Source: Trichodelitschia bisporula (Eukaryota; Ascomycota; Dothideomycetes; Phaeotrichales; Phaeotrichaceae). From it: 64,000 nucleotides of DNA. The translations under genes were made by a program, and so were the position numbers. Shown here piece by piece: positions 53,871-64,000 of this stretch. Every line of letters starts with the position of its first letter. Positions within the stretch are counted from its first letter, which is position 1. The notes under the pieces are model-generated. The model ran no database searches. It worked only from the letters and a program-made list of their open reading frames with translations, and had not been told where the DNA came from. The stretch spans positions 989,689 through 1,053,688 of the forward strand of contig ML996695.1 in NCBI GenBank assembly GCA_010356995.1. Direction: 5' to 3'.

Positions 53871-56800
53871 CTACTCCTCCCCCACAAGATCCAAAACCTC
53901 AACCTGACTAAGCCTAAACGTACGCCCCCTCCCCTGCATCCCCTCCTCCTCAATCGCAAACCGCCCCTCCGCGCTCTCTCGCAGGCGGATCAACATTTTG
54001 CGAGCGCGGCGGGTGGGTGCGGGTGTGCGTGGCGCGGCGGCGAGTGGGTGGAGGGCTGGTGCGGCGAGCGGACCGGAGGTCGGCGACATGGAAACGGAAG
54101 TGGTAAGGGGCGATGTGCTGGAGTCCAGGGCGCCGGCGTTGGTTAGATGGAGGGCCGGAGCCGCGCGCCGGCGCCGAGCCGCGGTTGTCTGGGTCGTCGG
54201 TGCGGCGGGCGGATCCGCGTCGCCTGTTAAATTGAGTTCCGCTCGCGCTCGCGCTCGCGTGGTCTTGCGGGGCGGGGCGGTGGGACGCGGAGGCGGAGGC
54301 GGAGGCGGGCCTGCATCCGGTCGTCGCGTGGAGCGCTTGCGGGTTGATACGGCGGGCGGCAGTGGGGGCGGGGTAGGGGTGCGACGACCGCGTATATCGG
54401 CCTCGGGTGAGGTGCGGTTTGGGTTGGGGCGTGAAGTGGGATGGGACCGAGGGGGTGACAGGTCGCCGGTGAGATCCAGCATTTCGGTTGAATCATGCGG
54501 TTCTTCACCTTCTGCAGGCAGGGGCTGGGTCTTGCGCTGGGAAGAGAGGTTTCTTTGCCGCGGGGCTTTTTTCCGTGGGGCGGTATCGTCGGTGAAGGCG
54601 GGTGTCTCTGCTGGAATCTGTGCTGTCGCAGCTTCCGTGTTCGGCTGGTGACTGTGCTGGGAAAAGAGGTTCCTTTGCCGCGGGGCTTTTGTCCGTGGGG
54701 CGACATCGTCGGTGATGACGAGTGTTGCCGTCGAAGCTTGGCTGCTATGCGGGGCGTCGAGTTTGGCTTGCCGCATTGGTTTTCGCGGCGATGTGCCACT
54801 AAGGTCGAGCGTGCCCTGCCGCATTGGCTTCCGCGATGATGCATCGCCTGTGAGGTCGAGTGTCACGGTGGAAGCCTGGCTGCTCCTCAGGACCTCGAGG
54901 GTCGTCTGCCGCGCAGCCTTCCGCGGTGATCCCACGCCCCCCAAATCAAGCGTACCCCGTCCCACCGCCCTCAGCGGCGACGCATCGGCTATACTATCAA
55001 GCCCCGCCTGTCCTCTCCCCGACCCATCCGACCTTGCATAAAAATTCGTAATCCCAGCCTGCCTCCCCCCCGGCGACGCCAACCCCATCGCCGACTGCGC
55101 CCTCGCATGCTTACTCCTCTTCGCAGCCGGCGACAGCGCGCCAGGAGACGCGAAAAAGAGCGGGGACGACGGGGGCAGGAGTGGATTGTCCGGGAGATCG
55201 TCGTCTGTGTAAGGGGAGCGGGGTCGCCGGGGAGAGAGTGGAGGGCGATGGAGGGTGCGTTTCGCTTTTGCGGACTGTGGGAGGAGGTCGCTTTGGGTGC
55301 GGGCGAAGGGGGAGCGGCGCACGCGCGGGGGGGAGGGGGAGAGGAGGTCGATTGTGTCGGGGTGGGAGGTGGGTTGAGGGTTGGGCTTGGAGGGATTGGA
55401 GGTGGTGGTGAAGCGGGTCGGTGCGCTGGAAGGCGGGGGGGAGGAGCTGGCGAGGTCGATGGTTTCGGGCTGTGAAGCGGGTGGTTGGGAGGAGGGTGGA
55501 TCGGTACGCTTGGAGGCAGTGGCGGAGGTGTTCGGCTTCGCGGCTGTGGCAAAGCGGTTCAGCGCGCCCGCCGGCATTGCGGGCTTCGTAGTCTTGCGCT
55601 TCGCTCGCGGGGCGCCAGTCTTAGTAGTCTTTGGCGCCGCAGTCTTCTTCTGCTTAGGGCGGGCGCCATCTTCATAGGTACGCACCGCCGATGGCACGCC
55701 CGCCCGAACGAAGGCATCGGCAACCCAGAGCCGCTCTAGATCATTGGGATCGTAAGTCGGCAGGCCGCGCTTCTTCCTGGGACTGCGCGGAGCGGCGTCA
55801 TCATCGATCTCGTTATCGCTGGGCGGGAGCGGCTCGTCATCGCTCAAGGGCGGGATCTCGTCGTCCGGTTCTTCGGCCTCGAGGTCGATGGGCACGAGAG
55901 CGATGGGCTTGATGGCCACACGCAGCTCGGGCACACCGTCGTTGGCGGGGTGCGCGCGCTTGCCGTGGATGCTCTTGATCAGCGCGGACTCCTCCGCTTC
56001 CTGCGTTGAGGCGGGGAGGGTGGAGGGCGTTAGGGCGCGCAGGCGGAGTTCGCGGATCAGCACCGCGGGCGCGAGATTACGGATGAACTTCTTCGCGCCA
56101 CCGAGCTTAGTCCAGTCAAACGCCTCAGCGGTAAAAGTGCGCAGCTGCGGGAAATCGAGCTCGGCGTCCCACTTCAGCACGCCTCGTAGTCGGTCTAGCT
56201 TGTCCGGCGGCGACACGACCGGGTGCGTGTAGTAGCGCAGAATCTCGGCGCTGGGGAAGTCGTCCGGGATCTTTAGCGACTTGTGCTTCGTGCGGAAATA
56301 CTTGCTCTCGTTGGTGACGAGCTCGTGGGATAACCGCTCGCGCCATGTCGCCAGCGCAGCCGTGTCCCGCCGCGCGATGCTGCAGAGCTCGGCGCCAAAT
56401 CCTGCCCTTGCGGCCTCGCAGGCCGTTTTCGGGCCGCATCCGGGGATGCCCTCGGGGATGTAGTCGCCGCCGCTCATCAGCGCAATGAGCACCATGCCCT
56501 CGCGCTCCAACCCGGAGGCGGCCGCCGTCTCGCGCGCATCATACACATTGACATACGTCCTCTCCCGCTCGAGCGTCCAGTTCCGCAGCGTGACACCGCT
56601 GCCAAACATGAGCGTGTCGACATCCTCGCTGAGCACGGCGTCGACGATGCCCTCGCGCTGGAGCAGGGCGCATTCGGCCTCGGCTTCGCCCGGGGCGATG
56701 TGGAAGGGGATGCCGAATTGTTTGAGTAGCTGCTTGGCGAGAAATTCGGGGATTGAGGCGACGTTGGGGCCGGTGCGTTTGTTGCGCTTGAAAGGGGGCT

Positions 56801-57142
56801 TGTTGGGGCCGTCGAAGACGAAGAGTGGGTGGATGCCGTGTGTGATTAGACGGAGGAGCCGGTAGTAGAAGGTTCGGAGGGCGGGGTTGACGCCACCTAT
56901 GACTGTCAGCTTTGTAGCCTTTGAAAGCGATGATGTTGACCTTTGCCGGACTGGATTTGGAACAGCCAGATGGAGGTGTCGATGGCGATGCGGAACGGGC
57001 GCTGGGAGGCTTCGAACTTGTCGACGGCCAGTTTTGACAGCGCAACTTTCCTCCCCGGGCCGATTTCCTTGTAGATTCTAGCGATATTAGCACTCTGAAG
57101 TGTAGAATGAAGGATTTTGGATAGATACCCGTGGATTCCCAT
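53871..57142 (-). CDS. YEN1: GEN1/Yen1 Holliday junction resolvase (XPG/Rad2 family)
   Basis: Three exons (57129-57142, 56941-57077, 53871-56896) encode 1,058 residues. The 14-nt first exon and 51-nt in-frame intron (57078-57128) rebuild MGIHG-IYKEIGPG; intron two (44 nt) joins FQIQSGK to GGVNPALRTFYYRLLRL. All XPG active-site acids are visible: FRIAIDTSIW, HPLFVFDGPNKPPFKRN, IAPGEAEAECALL, VDAVLSEDVDTLMFG and LIALMSGGDYIPEGIPGCGP (helix-hairpin-helix start). Then come a GEN1-type chromodomain-like region (about LERLWVADAFVRAG) and a long basic, Ser/Pro-rich tail with repeated RQ(T/G/A)TL(D/E) and AP-RQRNL motifs. It cuts Holliday junctions symmetrically in late mitosis; in yeast Yen1 is controlled by CDK sites, and SP-rich segments here (PLSPRRPRSP) could act likewise. 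Confidence 0.93.
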
Positions 57143-57547
57143 GTCGACGGGCTTCGCACGGTGTTGAAGTGACGTTCGCCACTGTTTACCGTTGACTGTT
57201 TGACGTTGCTATGCACTCTACCAACAGCCAATCAGCGCGTAGCCCGCAGTTTTCTCCGAGCGGGCTTCACCACCAACGGGTGTAAACATGGACTCTTGAC
57301 GTGGTGCATCACCAACTCACATCTCTACCTATTCCAGTCGAATTACGGCGCGTCTTACGTTGAGCGCAACTCTCCCAATTTGACCTCTCGGCGTCCCATG
57401 GCGCAAACAGCTGCCCTTCAACACCACGCGCAACTCCTGCAACCATCCTCGCCTTCCACTTTGAAGTCAAACGGGCGCTAGCAGCGCACGATAGTAGCGT
57501 GCAATTCAGCAATCCAGAAGGACCATCATCCCTTGCGGAACTTCATC
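57143..57547. promoter_or_regulatory. Divergent promoter between GEN1/Yen1 and the AT-hook gene
   Basis: 405 bp between two divergent starts; both promoters must lie here. No motif stands out by eye. Joint control of the two chromatin/repair genes is possible but unproven. Confidence 0.4.
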
Positions 57548-60500
57548 ATGACCACACTCCTCAACCTCACCAGTTTCGAATCTCCGCCCTCCTCGCCCGA
57601 CCCCCTCACCGTCTCCAACCCATTCACCCAATACCCAGGCTCCGGCCGCTCGCGCAGCAAGACCCCCCTCGTGTATCGCTCGCCCAACCTGCGCCGCCGC
57701 AAACTCACCTTCGACGCGTCATCCGCAATCGCCTCCTCGCCCTCCAAGTCCATGGTGCTCGACACCGGCGGTGGCCCCGGCGCTAGCCCGTGGCGCATCA
57801 AGGTCACAGTTGAAGCGGAGCCGCAGGACGATATGAAGGAGGAGCCGCCGTCGCCGTCACGTCGCGCAGCGCGCGGAATGGCTCGCACGATGACCATACC
57901 GATCAAGGACGCAGGCTCGTCACCGGCGAAGAAGCGGCCGCGTCGGTCAGGTACACCAGCAGTCAGGAAGCGCGCGCCGACACCGGGCAAGAAGCTCTTG
58001 CAGCTGTCCCAAGGCGATATGGAGGATACGCTTTCATCCCAACCGGAATCGTCACCCGCCAAGCGTCGCGGTCGACCACGCAAGAACCCAGTGCCACCGC
58101 CGCCTTCGTCCCCGCCCGTAGAGCAAAGCATCGAAGACGTGGACGCTGCGCCAGAGCAACCCACCTCCTCTATTATCAACCCTCGCTTTGACTTTTCCAG
58201 TCTCACTCCGCTGCACGCTAAGCAACCGCCCGCAACACACCGGTCGCAGCGGGAAGCCCGACGCGCGCTGCCTCCTCGTCTGCCAAACCACCGCATTGTT
58301 TCAGGAGGGGAAAACGTGCTCAATTTCAGCCCGCTTCCGAACCGCGACACTCCACACAAAGACGCAGTCGCGTACAGCAGCCAGCGGAGAGGCACAGCAA
58401 GACACGTCGACAACATGCCCGAGACATCCAGCGTTGGACGAAAGCGCCGGCGCCCGCTCTCTGCTCAGGAACCTGACGCAGCCACCACCTCTCTCCTCGG
58501 GCGTTCCTCTACAAAGCGCCCTGGAAATGCCCATTCAGACGTCGACCTGTGGCAGAACATGATATCGCGACACAGCAGCGTAACATCAACCGGCGCATCA
58601 GACGACTCCGACTTCGGCGACGTCGAACTGACCGGTCGCTCAATCGGCGACAACACGCTGATGCAGAGCGAAGAATTCACCATGGTATCCATCGATTCGC
58701 TCGAGAGCGTACGCGAAATCCATAGCAGCTTCGTCGCAGCAGCAAACGCGACTTCCGCTGCCGAACCTTCCACCACTACCTCCACCGACGCCCTCCGCCA
58801 CTCCACCACCACCGCCGCTCCCCGTGAACCTTCCAAACTGAGTCACTCCTGGTTCCCCGGCACTCCCGCCGACAAAGCCCAAGCTCCCTCCCGCGCATCC
58901 TCAAAACCACAGTCCGGCGAGAGGCGCTCCTCCCCCCACCTCCTCCGTCGCAGTCAGCCAACATCCGCCTCCAGCCAGCCCCGCGCCGACAGCAAAGCCC
59001 TCGGTTCTCCCCTCAACCTAGTCACTGGCTTCACGCGTGCGGCAACTGCGAGCAGCGTCTTGCAGGACGCACTGACCGATCCGATAGGGGCCGTACGGAG
59101 TAGCAGCGTTGCGCGTGGCCAGGACGGTCCGCAGGCCGGCTCGATGGATTTGTTCCGCGCGTCTGTCAGCCAGCGGATTGTGAGCTCGGATCCGCGGTAC
59201 CCCACCCCGAACTCTGCGGAAAAGGACGTCCAGTCTACACCCCCGGCGCCGCGGATGCTGGCTCCGTATCCGCAGCTTCAGGCTCCGCGGGAGAGTGAGA
59301 GCTCACGCACGAGTCAGGATGAAGTCGTGGATGACGCGGCATCGGTTGGGAGTGTGGGTCATTCGAAAAGACGGGAAAGCTTTCGGGCTACGGCGCATCC
59401 AATGTCCTCTCCGAGACAGATTATTCAAGAGAAGATCATTCAGGAGAAGGAGGCGCAGTGGCAGGCAGCACGGGAGGAGGTCAGTCGCCAGATCCGGGCG
59501 GCGAGGAAGAGCGATGTTATGGTGATTGAGAGCGACGATGACTATGAAGAGGAAGATGAAGAAGAGAGCCAGGATGATGCACAAGAAGACGAGGATGGGT
59601 CCCACGAGGAGCAAGAATTGGAGGAGGAAGTCGATGAACTGGAGGAAGAACAACAAGAGTACGAGGAGAGTGTTCACGACGTTGGCCTCGAGGACGAAAA
59701 TCGGCGCCTCGAATACGACGACCAAGTGGACCAGGAAGCTTTCCGCCAAAGCATCCAGGAGCGTACTCGTCGCTTGAGTTTCGATAGCAATCACGGCGAC
59801 AGTTTGGACGCTCACCAGGATATGGACCAAGATGAGAGTCAGAGTGAGCACGAGGACATGGATCAAGACGAGAGCGGCGACGAGGGTGAGGACCACCACG
59901 AGCATGAGCAGGACGTCAGCCACAGGGAAAGAAGCCCAGCACCGGAGATGCAGGAGGCACCGAAGCAGTCGAACCCTTCCCCATTCCCACCGCTCCAAGC
60001 TGCCCCAAGCTGGCTCAAGCGGCTGCCGCCCCGGGACCAGCCCGACGCGTCATCGACCGCGAACTCGACGATTATGCCACCTCCAAAGCCTCTCCCCGAG
60101 CACTCCACCCAGCCAACCAGAAGTCCTCCCAAAGCACCACCCGACTTGTCGCTTGGGGGATCTAACATCTTCGCTCTGAATGCAGCGCGCAACCGCACCC
60201 CGGAACCATCCGCAAACCCATCTCCCAAACTCACCTCGAACCCCACCTCCAACCCCGCCCCCGACAACGTCATCTATCCTTCCATCTTCGGTCCCGCCTC
60301 TGCCGTCGCAGCTGCAGCGACAGAAGACATCTGGGAAGAAGAAGCAAGCCGCGAAACCAACCGGCCCCGCCGCGCGCCGCGGGCTCCCACCGCCCCGTCC
60401 CCACCCCGTCCCCCGTCCCCCAACACCTCAACCCTCTCATCCAACATGCCGCCTCGTCCGCGCCTCCGCGCCAGCCCCACCGCCTCGTCACGGAGCACGA

Positions 60501-61999
60501 CCTCGCGCCCCGCGCGGGCCGCACGTCCGCGCCCCACAATCCCGGAACCTGACTCAGCAGCCGATATTTCAGCGCTGTTCCGCGGTGTGGCCGGCAAGGG
60601 GTACACACCGCACAAACCCACCGCCGCGCCTGTACCCGAGGCGGATGCCGACGCCGAGGAATCGTTCTCGACGGAAGGCGACGATGCGCCAGACCCGTCT
60701 GTGCTGTCTATCCCCCCGCTTGCGCCTAATGCGACGAGCACGCCGCGCTACCCGCCACCTTCGCCGCAACGTTTATTTACGCGCCCGCTTGGGGGACAGG
60801 GGCTGGCGAAGAAGCCGGTCCGCGTGAGTCCGGTGTGGAATGAAATCGCGCGTCCGGTGCGGAAGTCGGGTGTGGATGCCATCACGAGACCGATGCAGAA
60901 GACGGGTGCGGATGCCGTTGCGAGTCCGGTGCGGAAAACGGGCGTGGATGCCGTTGCGAACCCAGTGCAGAAGACGGGTACGGATACCGTCGCGACTCCA
61001 GTGCGGAAGACGGGCGTGGATTCCGGCGCACGTCCTGCACAAAAGGCGGGCACGGATGCCGTCCCGAGTCCTGCGCGGAAGACGACCATGGATATCGCGA
61101 GCCCAGCGAAGCAAGTCAAATTCGTGCCGGACAGTACAGCTGGACGCAAGAGGAACCGGGATACCTACGAGGAAAACGAGAGCGCAGCTACAGACCGGAA
61201 TCTCCCTCCGCCGGCACGCGAGTCAAAACGCGCTCGGCACCAACCCCCCAAGGGCTGGCTGGGCAGTCTCATCGACAACGTCACAGGCCTGTTCGGACGC
61301 CAGCGCCGCCCCGCCCCGCCCCGCCCCGCCTACCCGATGACGTCTACCGCGCCCCGCACTTATGCCCCACCTTACCCCCTTCCGCCCCTAGCCCCGCTAC
61401 CGCCCCTCCCGGCACGCCCGCACCCTGATCATCCTCTCTTGCGCACGCTGCCCCTACTTCCTGAGACCGAGCCCTGGTCCCGCATACACTACGCCGCGCT
61501 GGATAGTTTGTGGCATTGGGCGGCCCAGGCACCCGCGCGGTTCGCGGCTACCCGCCCGGAAAATGCCAAGTTAATGAGGCCGTGGAAGTGTTTCGTGGGC
61601 ATGCGCTTGCGGATGGCCGGCTTAGAGGCGAAGCTGGGGGAAAGGGATGTGCTTGTTTGCGCGCTGTTCTGGGAGTTGCTGTACTTGCGCGACGCGAAGG
61701 ATTTCAAGGAACGGTATGGGGAGGAACTGGATTTGGGGAAACTGGGGTGTCTGGTTCCGCGTGGGACGGTGATGACCCGGGCGGATGTGGCGAGGCGGTT
61801 GTTTAGCCTCATGTGGGGCGCTGAGACACGTGCGGTTGGCAGGGATGTGCCTGATGCGGAGATGGGGGATTTGAGGTGGCGGTTCGAGGGCTGGAGGGAG
61901 GGGAAGTGGGTCTGGATGGCGGATGTGGTGGAGTTCGGTGTTGATGGGGGGGAAGGAGGGGAGAAGTGGGCAAGGAGGGGAGGGGTTGGGATGGGTTAG
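57548..61999 (+). CDS. Large AT-hook protein with conserved C-terminal domain
   Basis: A single exon of 1,483 residues. Near the N-terminus a segment PWRIKVTVEAEPQDDMKEE precedes an AT-hook, AKRRGRPRKNP (about residues 170-180), that binds the minor groove of AT-rich DNA. The middle is disordered, with a very acidic region (about residues 660-790), a QIIQEKIIQEKEAQWQAAR coiled coil and a 36-nt repeat array. The last 240 residues are ordered: GWLGSLIDNVTGLFGRQ, then PWSRIHYAALDSLWHWA, MRPWKCFVGMRLRMAGLEAK and VLVCALFWELLYLRD, ending in Gly/Arg. I recognise this as a Pezizomycotina AT-hook protein family without a firm function. The ATG at 57548 is the first in frame. It diverges from GEN1/Yen1. 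Confidence 0.82.
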   Translation: MTTLLNLTSFESPPSSPDPLTVSNPFTQYPGSGRSRSKTPLVYRSPNLRRRKLTFDASSAIASSPSKSMVLDTGGGPGASPWRIKVTVEAEPQDDMKEEPPSPSRRAARGMARTMTIPIKDAGSSPAKKRPRRSGTPAVRKRAPTPGKKLLQLSQGDMEDTLSSQPESSPAKRRGRPRKNPVPPPPSSPPVEQSIEDVDAAPEQPTSSIINPRFDFSSLTPLHAKQPPATHRSQREARRALPPRLPNHRIVSGGENVLNFSPLPNRDTPHKDAVAYSSQRRGTARHVDNMPETSSVGRKRRRPLSAQEPDAATTSLLGRSSTKRPGNAHSDVDLWQNMISRHSSVTSTGASDDSDFGDVELTGRSIGDNTLMQSEEFTMVSIDSLESVREIHSSFVAAANATSAAEPSTTTSTDALRHSTTTAAPREPSKLSHSWFPGTPADKAQAPSRASSKPQSGERRSSPHLLRRSQPTSASSQPRADSKALGSPLNLVTGFTRAATASSVLQDALTDPIGAVRSSSVARGQDGPQAGSMDLFRASVSQRIVSSDPRYPTPNSAEKDVQSTPPAPRMLAPYPQLQAPRESESSRTSQDEVVDDAASVGSVGHSKRRESFRATAHPMSSPRQIIQEKIIQEKEAQWQAAREEVSRQIRAARKSDVMVIESDDDYEEEDEEESQDDAQEDEDGSHEEQELEEEVDELEEEQQEYEESVHDVGLEDENRRLEYDDQVDQEAFRQSIQERTRRLSFDSNHGDSLDAHQDMDQDESQSEHEDMDQDESGDEGEDHHEHEQDVSHRERSPAPEMQEAPKQSNPSPFPPLQAAPSWLKRLPPRDQPDASSTANSTIMPPPKPLPEHSTQPTRSPPKAPPDLSLGGSNIFALNAARNRTPEPSANPSPKLTSNPTSNPAPDNVIYPSIFGPASAVAAAATEDIWEEEASRETNRPRRAPRAPTAPSPPRPPSPNTSTLSSNMPPRPRLRASPTASSRSTTSRPARAARPRPTIPEPDSAADISALFRGVAGKGYTPHKPTAAPVPEADADAEESFSTEGDDAPDPSVLSIPPLAPNATSTPRYPPPSPQRLFTRPLGGQGLAKKPVRVSPVWNEIARPVRKSGVDAITRPMQKTGADAVASPVRKTGVDAVANPVQKTGTDTVATPVRKTGVDSGARPAQKAGTDAVPSPARKTTMDIASPAKQVKFVPDSTAGRKRNRDTYEENESAATDRNLPPPARESKRARHQPPKGWLGSLIDNVTGLFGRQRRPAPPRPAYPMTSTAPRTYAPPYPLPPLAPLPPLPARPHPDHPLLRTLPLLPETEPWSRIHYAALDSLWHWAAQAPARFAATRPENAKLMRPWKCFVGMRLRMAGLEAKLGERDVLVCALFWELLYLRDAKDFKERYGEELDLGKLGCLVPRGTVMTRADVARRLFSLMWGAETRAVGRDVPDAEMGDLRWRFEGWREGKWVWMADVVEFGVDGGEGGEKWARRGGVGMG
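60857..61085 (+). repeat. 36-nt coding tandem repeat in the AT-hook gene
   Basis: About six head-to-tail units start at 60857 and every 36 bases after it, of the type GTGCGGAAGACGGGCGTGGA followed by TGCCGTTGCGAGTCCG. They encode 12-residue blocks (VRKTGVDAVASP, MQKTGADAV...) that place a Thr/Ser-Gly motif and an (S/T/N/R)P at fixed spacing. The units have drifted by point changes. Confidence 0.92.
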
Positions 62000-62430
62000 C
62001 GGTTTATGATTATGCTTGTTTGTTGGGTGTCACGTGCGTCAGCCTTGTCTGGTCCCGGAGGGCTCAAGGGGATTTGATTTGGCCTGAGGTCAATTGATGC
62101 CATTTTTATGCCTCATGCCGTCTTTATGATTGATGGGTCATCTGATGTTATGCTGCATTCCGAGTCTTGTGCAGTTAAGGCCAATTGTCCTCTTGCACAG
62201 CATGGTCATATTTTTAATTTGCACTACATCCAGCACATACAGCCATAGGTCGGAGACTGCACCTACGTCCGCGTTCCCAATTTGGTAAAACTCTGAATTT
62301 AGACTAGCGTCATACATCCTTTGTTAGATGGTCCTTAGGAGGGCTGGGAGGTAAACTGGTTAATACTCTGACTTAAATATCCCCGAAGACCCGTGCGGAT
62401 TCAGAAGTCAACCTTCTGCCCTCGATCTAA
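62000..62430. other. Intergenic, AT-richer than the rest
   Basis: The sequence drops in GC content after the AT-hook gene and stays lower through 63.4 kb. No gene or repeat seen in it; it flanks the DUF3435 relic. Confidence 0.55.
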
Positions 62431-63329
62431 ATGTCGACGCAAAACTTCGCTCACCTTCTCTCTAGGCTGAAAAGCCGCCGAGTGGAGGCAAGATACTCGA
62501 AATCGGCAAAACACAACCTGAGCCGAATCCACCGTCAATGGAAAGAGTTCTGTGAAGCTGCAAGAGCCTCCGATATTCCTAATGGAGATGCACTTTTCAG
62601 TGACCCTGAAAAGTGTATGGCGGAGGCTGACCCTGAGCTGGTTATATTGTTCCTGAAATGGACTCTGGACACGCAAACGAGAATCCGAAAAGGGATAACT
62701 ATTACCGTCTACTATGACCGGGTGGCACGTCACTCAAAGACAAATGCCGCATCACCGAATGTGGAGCCTTGAGGACAGGAAGCGGGTTCTTTCAGTAAGA
62801 AACTCATCTTGATAAGCTCAAAACTAATTTTGTATAATTCATCTGTTTGGATCCGGCCTCTGAGCATGGACTCAGTAGAGAACGGCAGCCGAAGCCTGTC
62901 CTAAGCTTTACCGATATGGCCATCCTTCTCAACCACCTTTGGAAATGGGACAGGCTGCAGTATACCAACGAGAGATTACGAGTCCAAGTGGCCTTGGTTA
63001 TACTGATTTCGATGGCTACGGCAACAAGGCCAGCGGCATTGCTAGAGCCGGTGTACGCCAAACAAGGTTATGGGGAACCACCCAAAGTTCTTCGTTATGA
63101 GCATGTCAGGCTCCTTAGTCCGCGATTCCGAACGGATGAGACAGAAGCTGGTTCTGGAAATCAACCTTGTCTTTCACAAAGGATACGAGCGAAATCCCAG
63201 ACCGTAAGTAACTTCAGTTTGGCATTTGCATGCTAATAATCTTCTACAAGAACCACCCGCATTCTTATCGAGACAGAGGAGCTCATCTTTGATCCTATAG
63301 TACTCCTGCTGGTTCTCGCATTCTGTTAA
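62431..63329 (+). pseudogene. DUF3435 (tyrosine-recombinase-like) gene relic
   Basis: Block one (62431-62772) reads KHNLSRIHRQWKEFCEAARA and LVILFLKWTLDTQTRIRKG, like the N-terminal SAM-like part of DUF3435 proteins. Block two (from about 62847) reads GLSRERQPKPVLSFTDM, ILLNHLWKWDRLQYTNERLR, VQVALVILISMATATRPAAL and VLRYEHVRLL; the Arg after ATAT corresponds to the first catalytic Arg of tyrosine recombinases. At about 63112 the frame slips by one base, after which LVRDSERMRQKLVLEINLVF and HKGYERNPRP continue. A clean intron (63204-63250, GTAAGT, GCTAATAAT, ACAAG) then joins TTRILIETEELIFDPIVLLL and VLAF before a stop. The catalytic C-terminal half is absent. DUF3435 includes Starship captain genes as well as many non-captain relatives. 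Confidence 0.7.
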
Positions 63330-64000
63330 AATGAAGTGTGAACTTGACTGAGTTGCTTGATCGACTAGCAGTGGGAAGTGAGCTGACTATATACCTCGCC
63401 AGGAGACGACCCCTGTCTCCTGGCTCCGCTCCAGCCACCCAGGTTGCCGCCACAAATTCAACATATCTCCTCCATCAGCACAGCCTGTATGCTCCGTCTA
63501 TCCCTCACTGCGCTGCCAAACTCCCACCCAGAACCATGACCGCCACTCCGGCATCCTCCTGAGCTTGTTTATGCTCGAGCCTTTGATCAGTCTCGATATC
63601 CCGTACAGCACCTACGACGCGGGCATAGACGACGCAAGCAGCGTGGGCGGTGCAACATGGATGAACAACCGGGTATTTCCTCCAGCGAAGTTTTCGCCTA
63701 TGAGCTGATCAGTTGGTAGGAGAACTTGATGCCCCGTGGCATGTGGCTGTGTCTCCTCCAATCTCGTCCTCCTCTCCGCGCCCGACAGCTCACAGCCTCA
63801 TTCTTGGCATTATGCCCCGCAGTTGAGCTCAGCTCGAAGCCCCAAAGCCTCGCCTTTAACCTCGAGTTCCACTCCTGCATTTTTCACAAGTCCGCAATTT
63901 CTTGACTAGCATCATTATTTCCAAGATGCCACCTGCAAAGCGAATCCGGGCACGGGGCCACTTCTGTGCCTCTTCCGGCCTTTCACGACCCTCCTCACCT
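63330..64000. other. Right edge, no firm gene
   Basis: After the relic the sequence becomes GC-richer again. An ATG at 63926 opens 25 codons to the window edge (PPAKRIRARGHFCASSG...), preceded by a leader-like stretch, and could be a new gene start; the fragment is too short to support a call. Confidence 0.4.

Noticed and set aside
63926-64000. Possible new gene start at the right edge
   Set aside because: Only 25 codons visible; too little to support a call.
1-64000. CRISPR arrays, bacterial operons, rRNA genes
   Set aside because: No direct-repeat/spacer arrays or ribosomal sequences seen; gene structure is eukaryotic throughout.

Overview
This window reads as nuclear DNA from a filamentous ascomycete (Pezizomycotina, possibly a dothideomycete; the class is inference). 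The signs are genes split by short introns (41 to 185 nt, often 45 to 56 nt) with CTAAC/CTAAT branch points, GC-rich coding sequence, pyrimidine-rich leaders, and families such as a CENP-A chaperone of the fungal Scm3 type, HAP3/HapC, a LaeA-like methyltransferase, DUF7580 and DUF3435. I found 18 protein-coding gene models, one probable gene tail that is frame-broken, and one gene relic. Splice sites were placed by hand from donor, branch and acceptor sequences and from continuity with known families. No search was run.

Layout. 1-5.5 kb: the 3' part of a large Scm3-SANT centromere protein, facing a membrane-anchored cysteine synthase-like gene. 5.5-9.3 kb: a long non-coding GA/CT-rich stretch, then HAP3. 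11.4-17 kb: an FAD monooxygenase and a class I methyltransferase, separated by a GC-rich gap. 17-20.4 kb: no gene, but two foldback (MITE-like) elements and a diverged tandem duplication. 20.4-24.3 kb: a conserved unknown protein, EMC6, and a mitochondrial MidA/NDUFAF7-type methyltransferase. 24.9-35.4 kb: an accessory island made of a DUF7580 gene diverging from a very large mosaic gene (C2H2 fingers, coiled coil, ubiquitin-like domain, Zn2Cys6-like cluster, three near-identical 324-bp PHD units), followed by 1.6 kb of related but frame-broken coding sequence. 36.5-42.8 kb: a secreted glycerophosphodiester phosphodiesterase, an amidohydrolase, and a SWI/SNF BAF60-type subunit. 43.4-49.7 kb: a PDK1-type kinase and a disordered protein. 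51-53.3 kb: a secreted aldose 1-epimerase and a possible 94-residue gene. 53.8-62 kb: a GEN1/Yen1 Holliday junction resolvase diverging from a large AT-hook protein. 62.4-63.3 kb: a broken DUF3435 (tyrosine-recombinase-like) relic.

Most of the window is housekeeping gene content. Chromatin and genome maintenance is well represented (Scm3, HAP3, SWIB subunit, GEN1, AT-hook protein), but nothing in the layout shows that these genes are co-regulated. The parts that look evolutionarily active are the 24.9-35.4 kb island, the repeat field at 17-19 kb and the DUF3435 relic at the right end.
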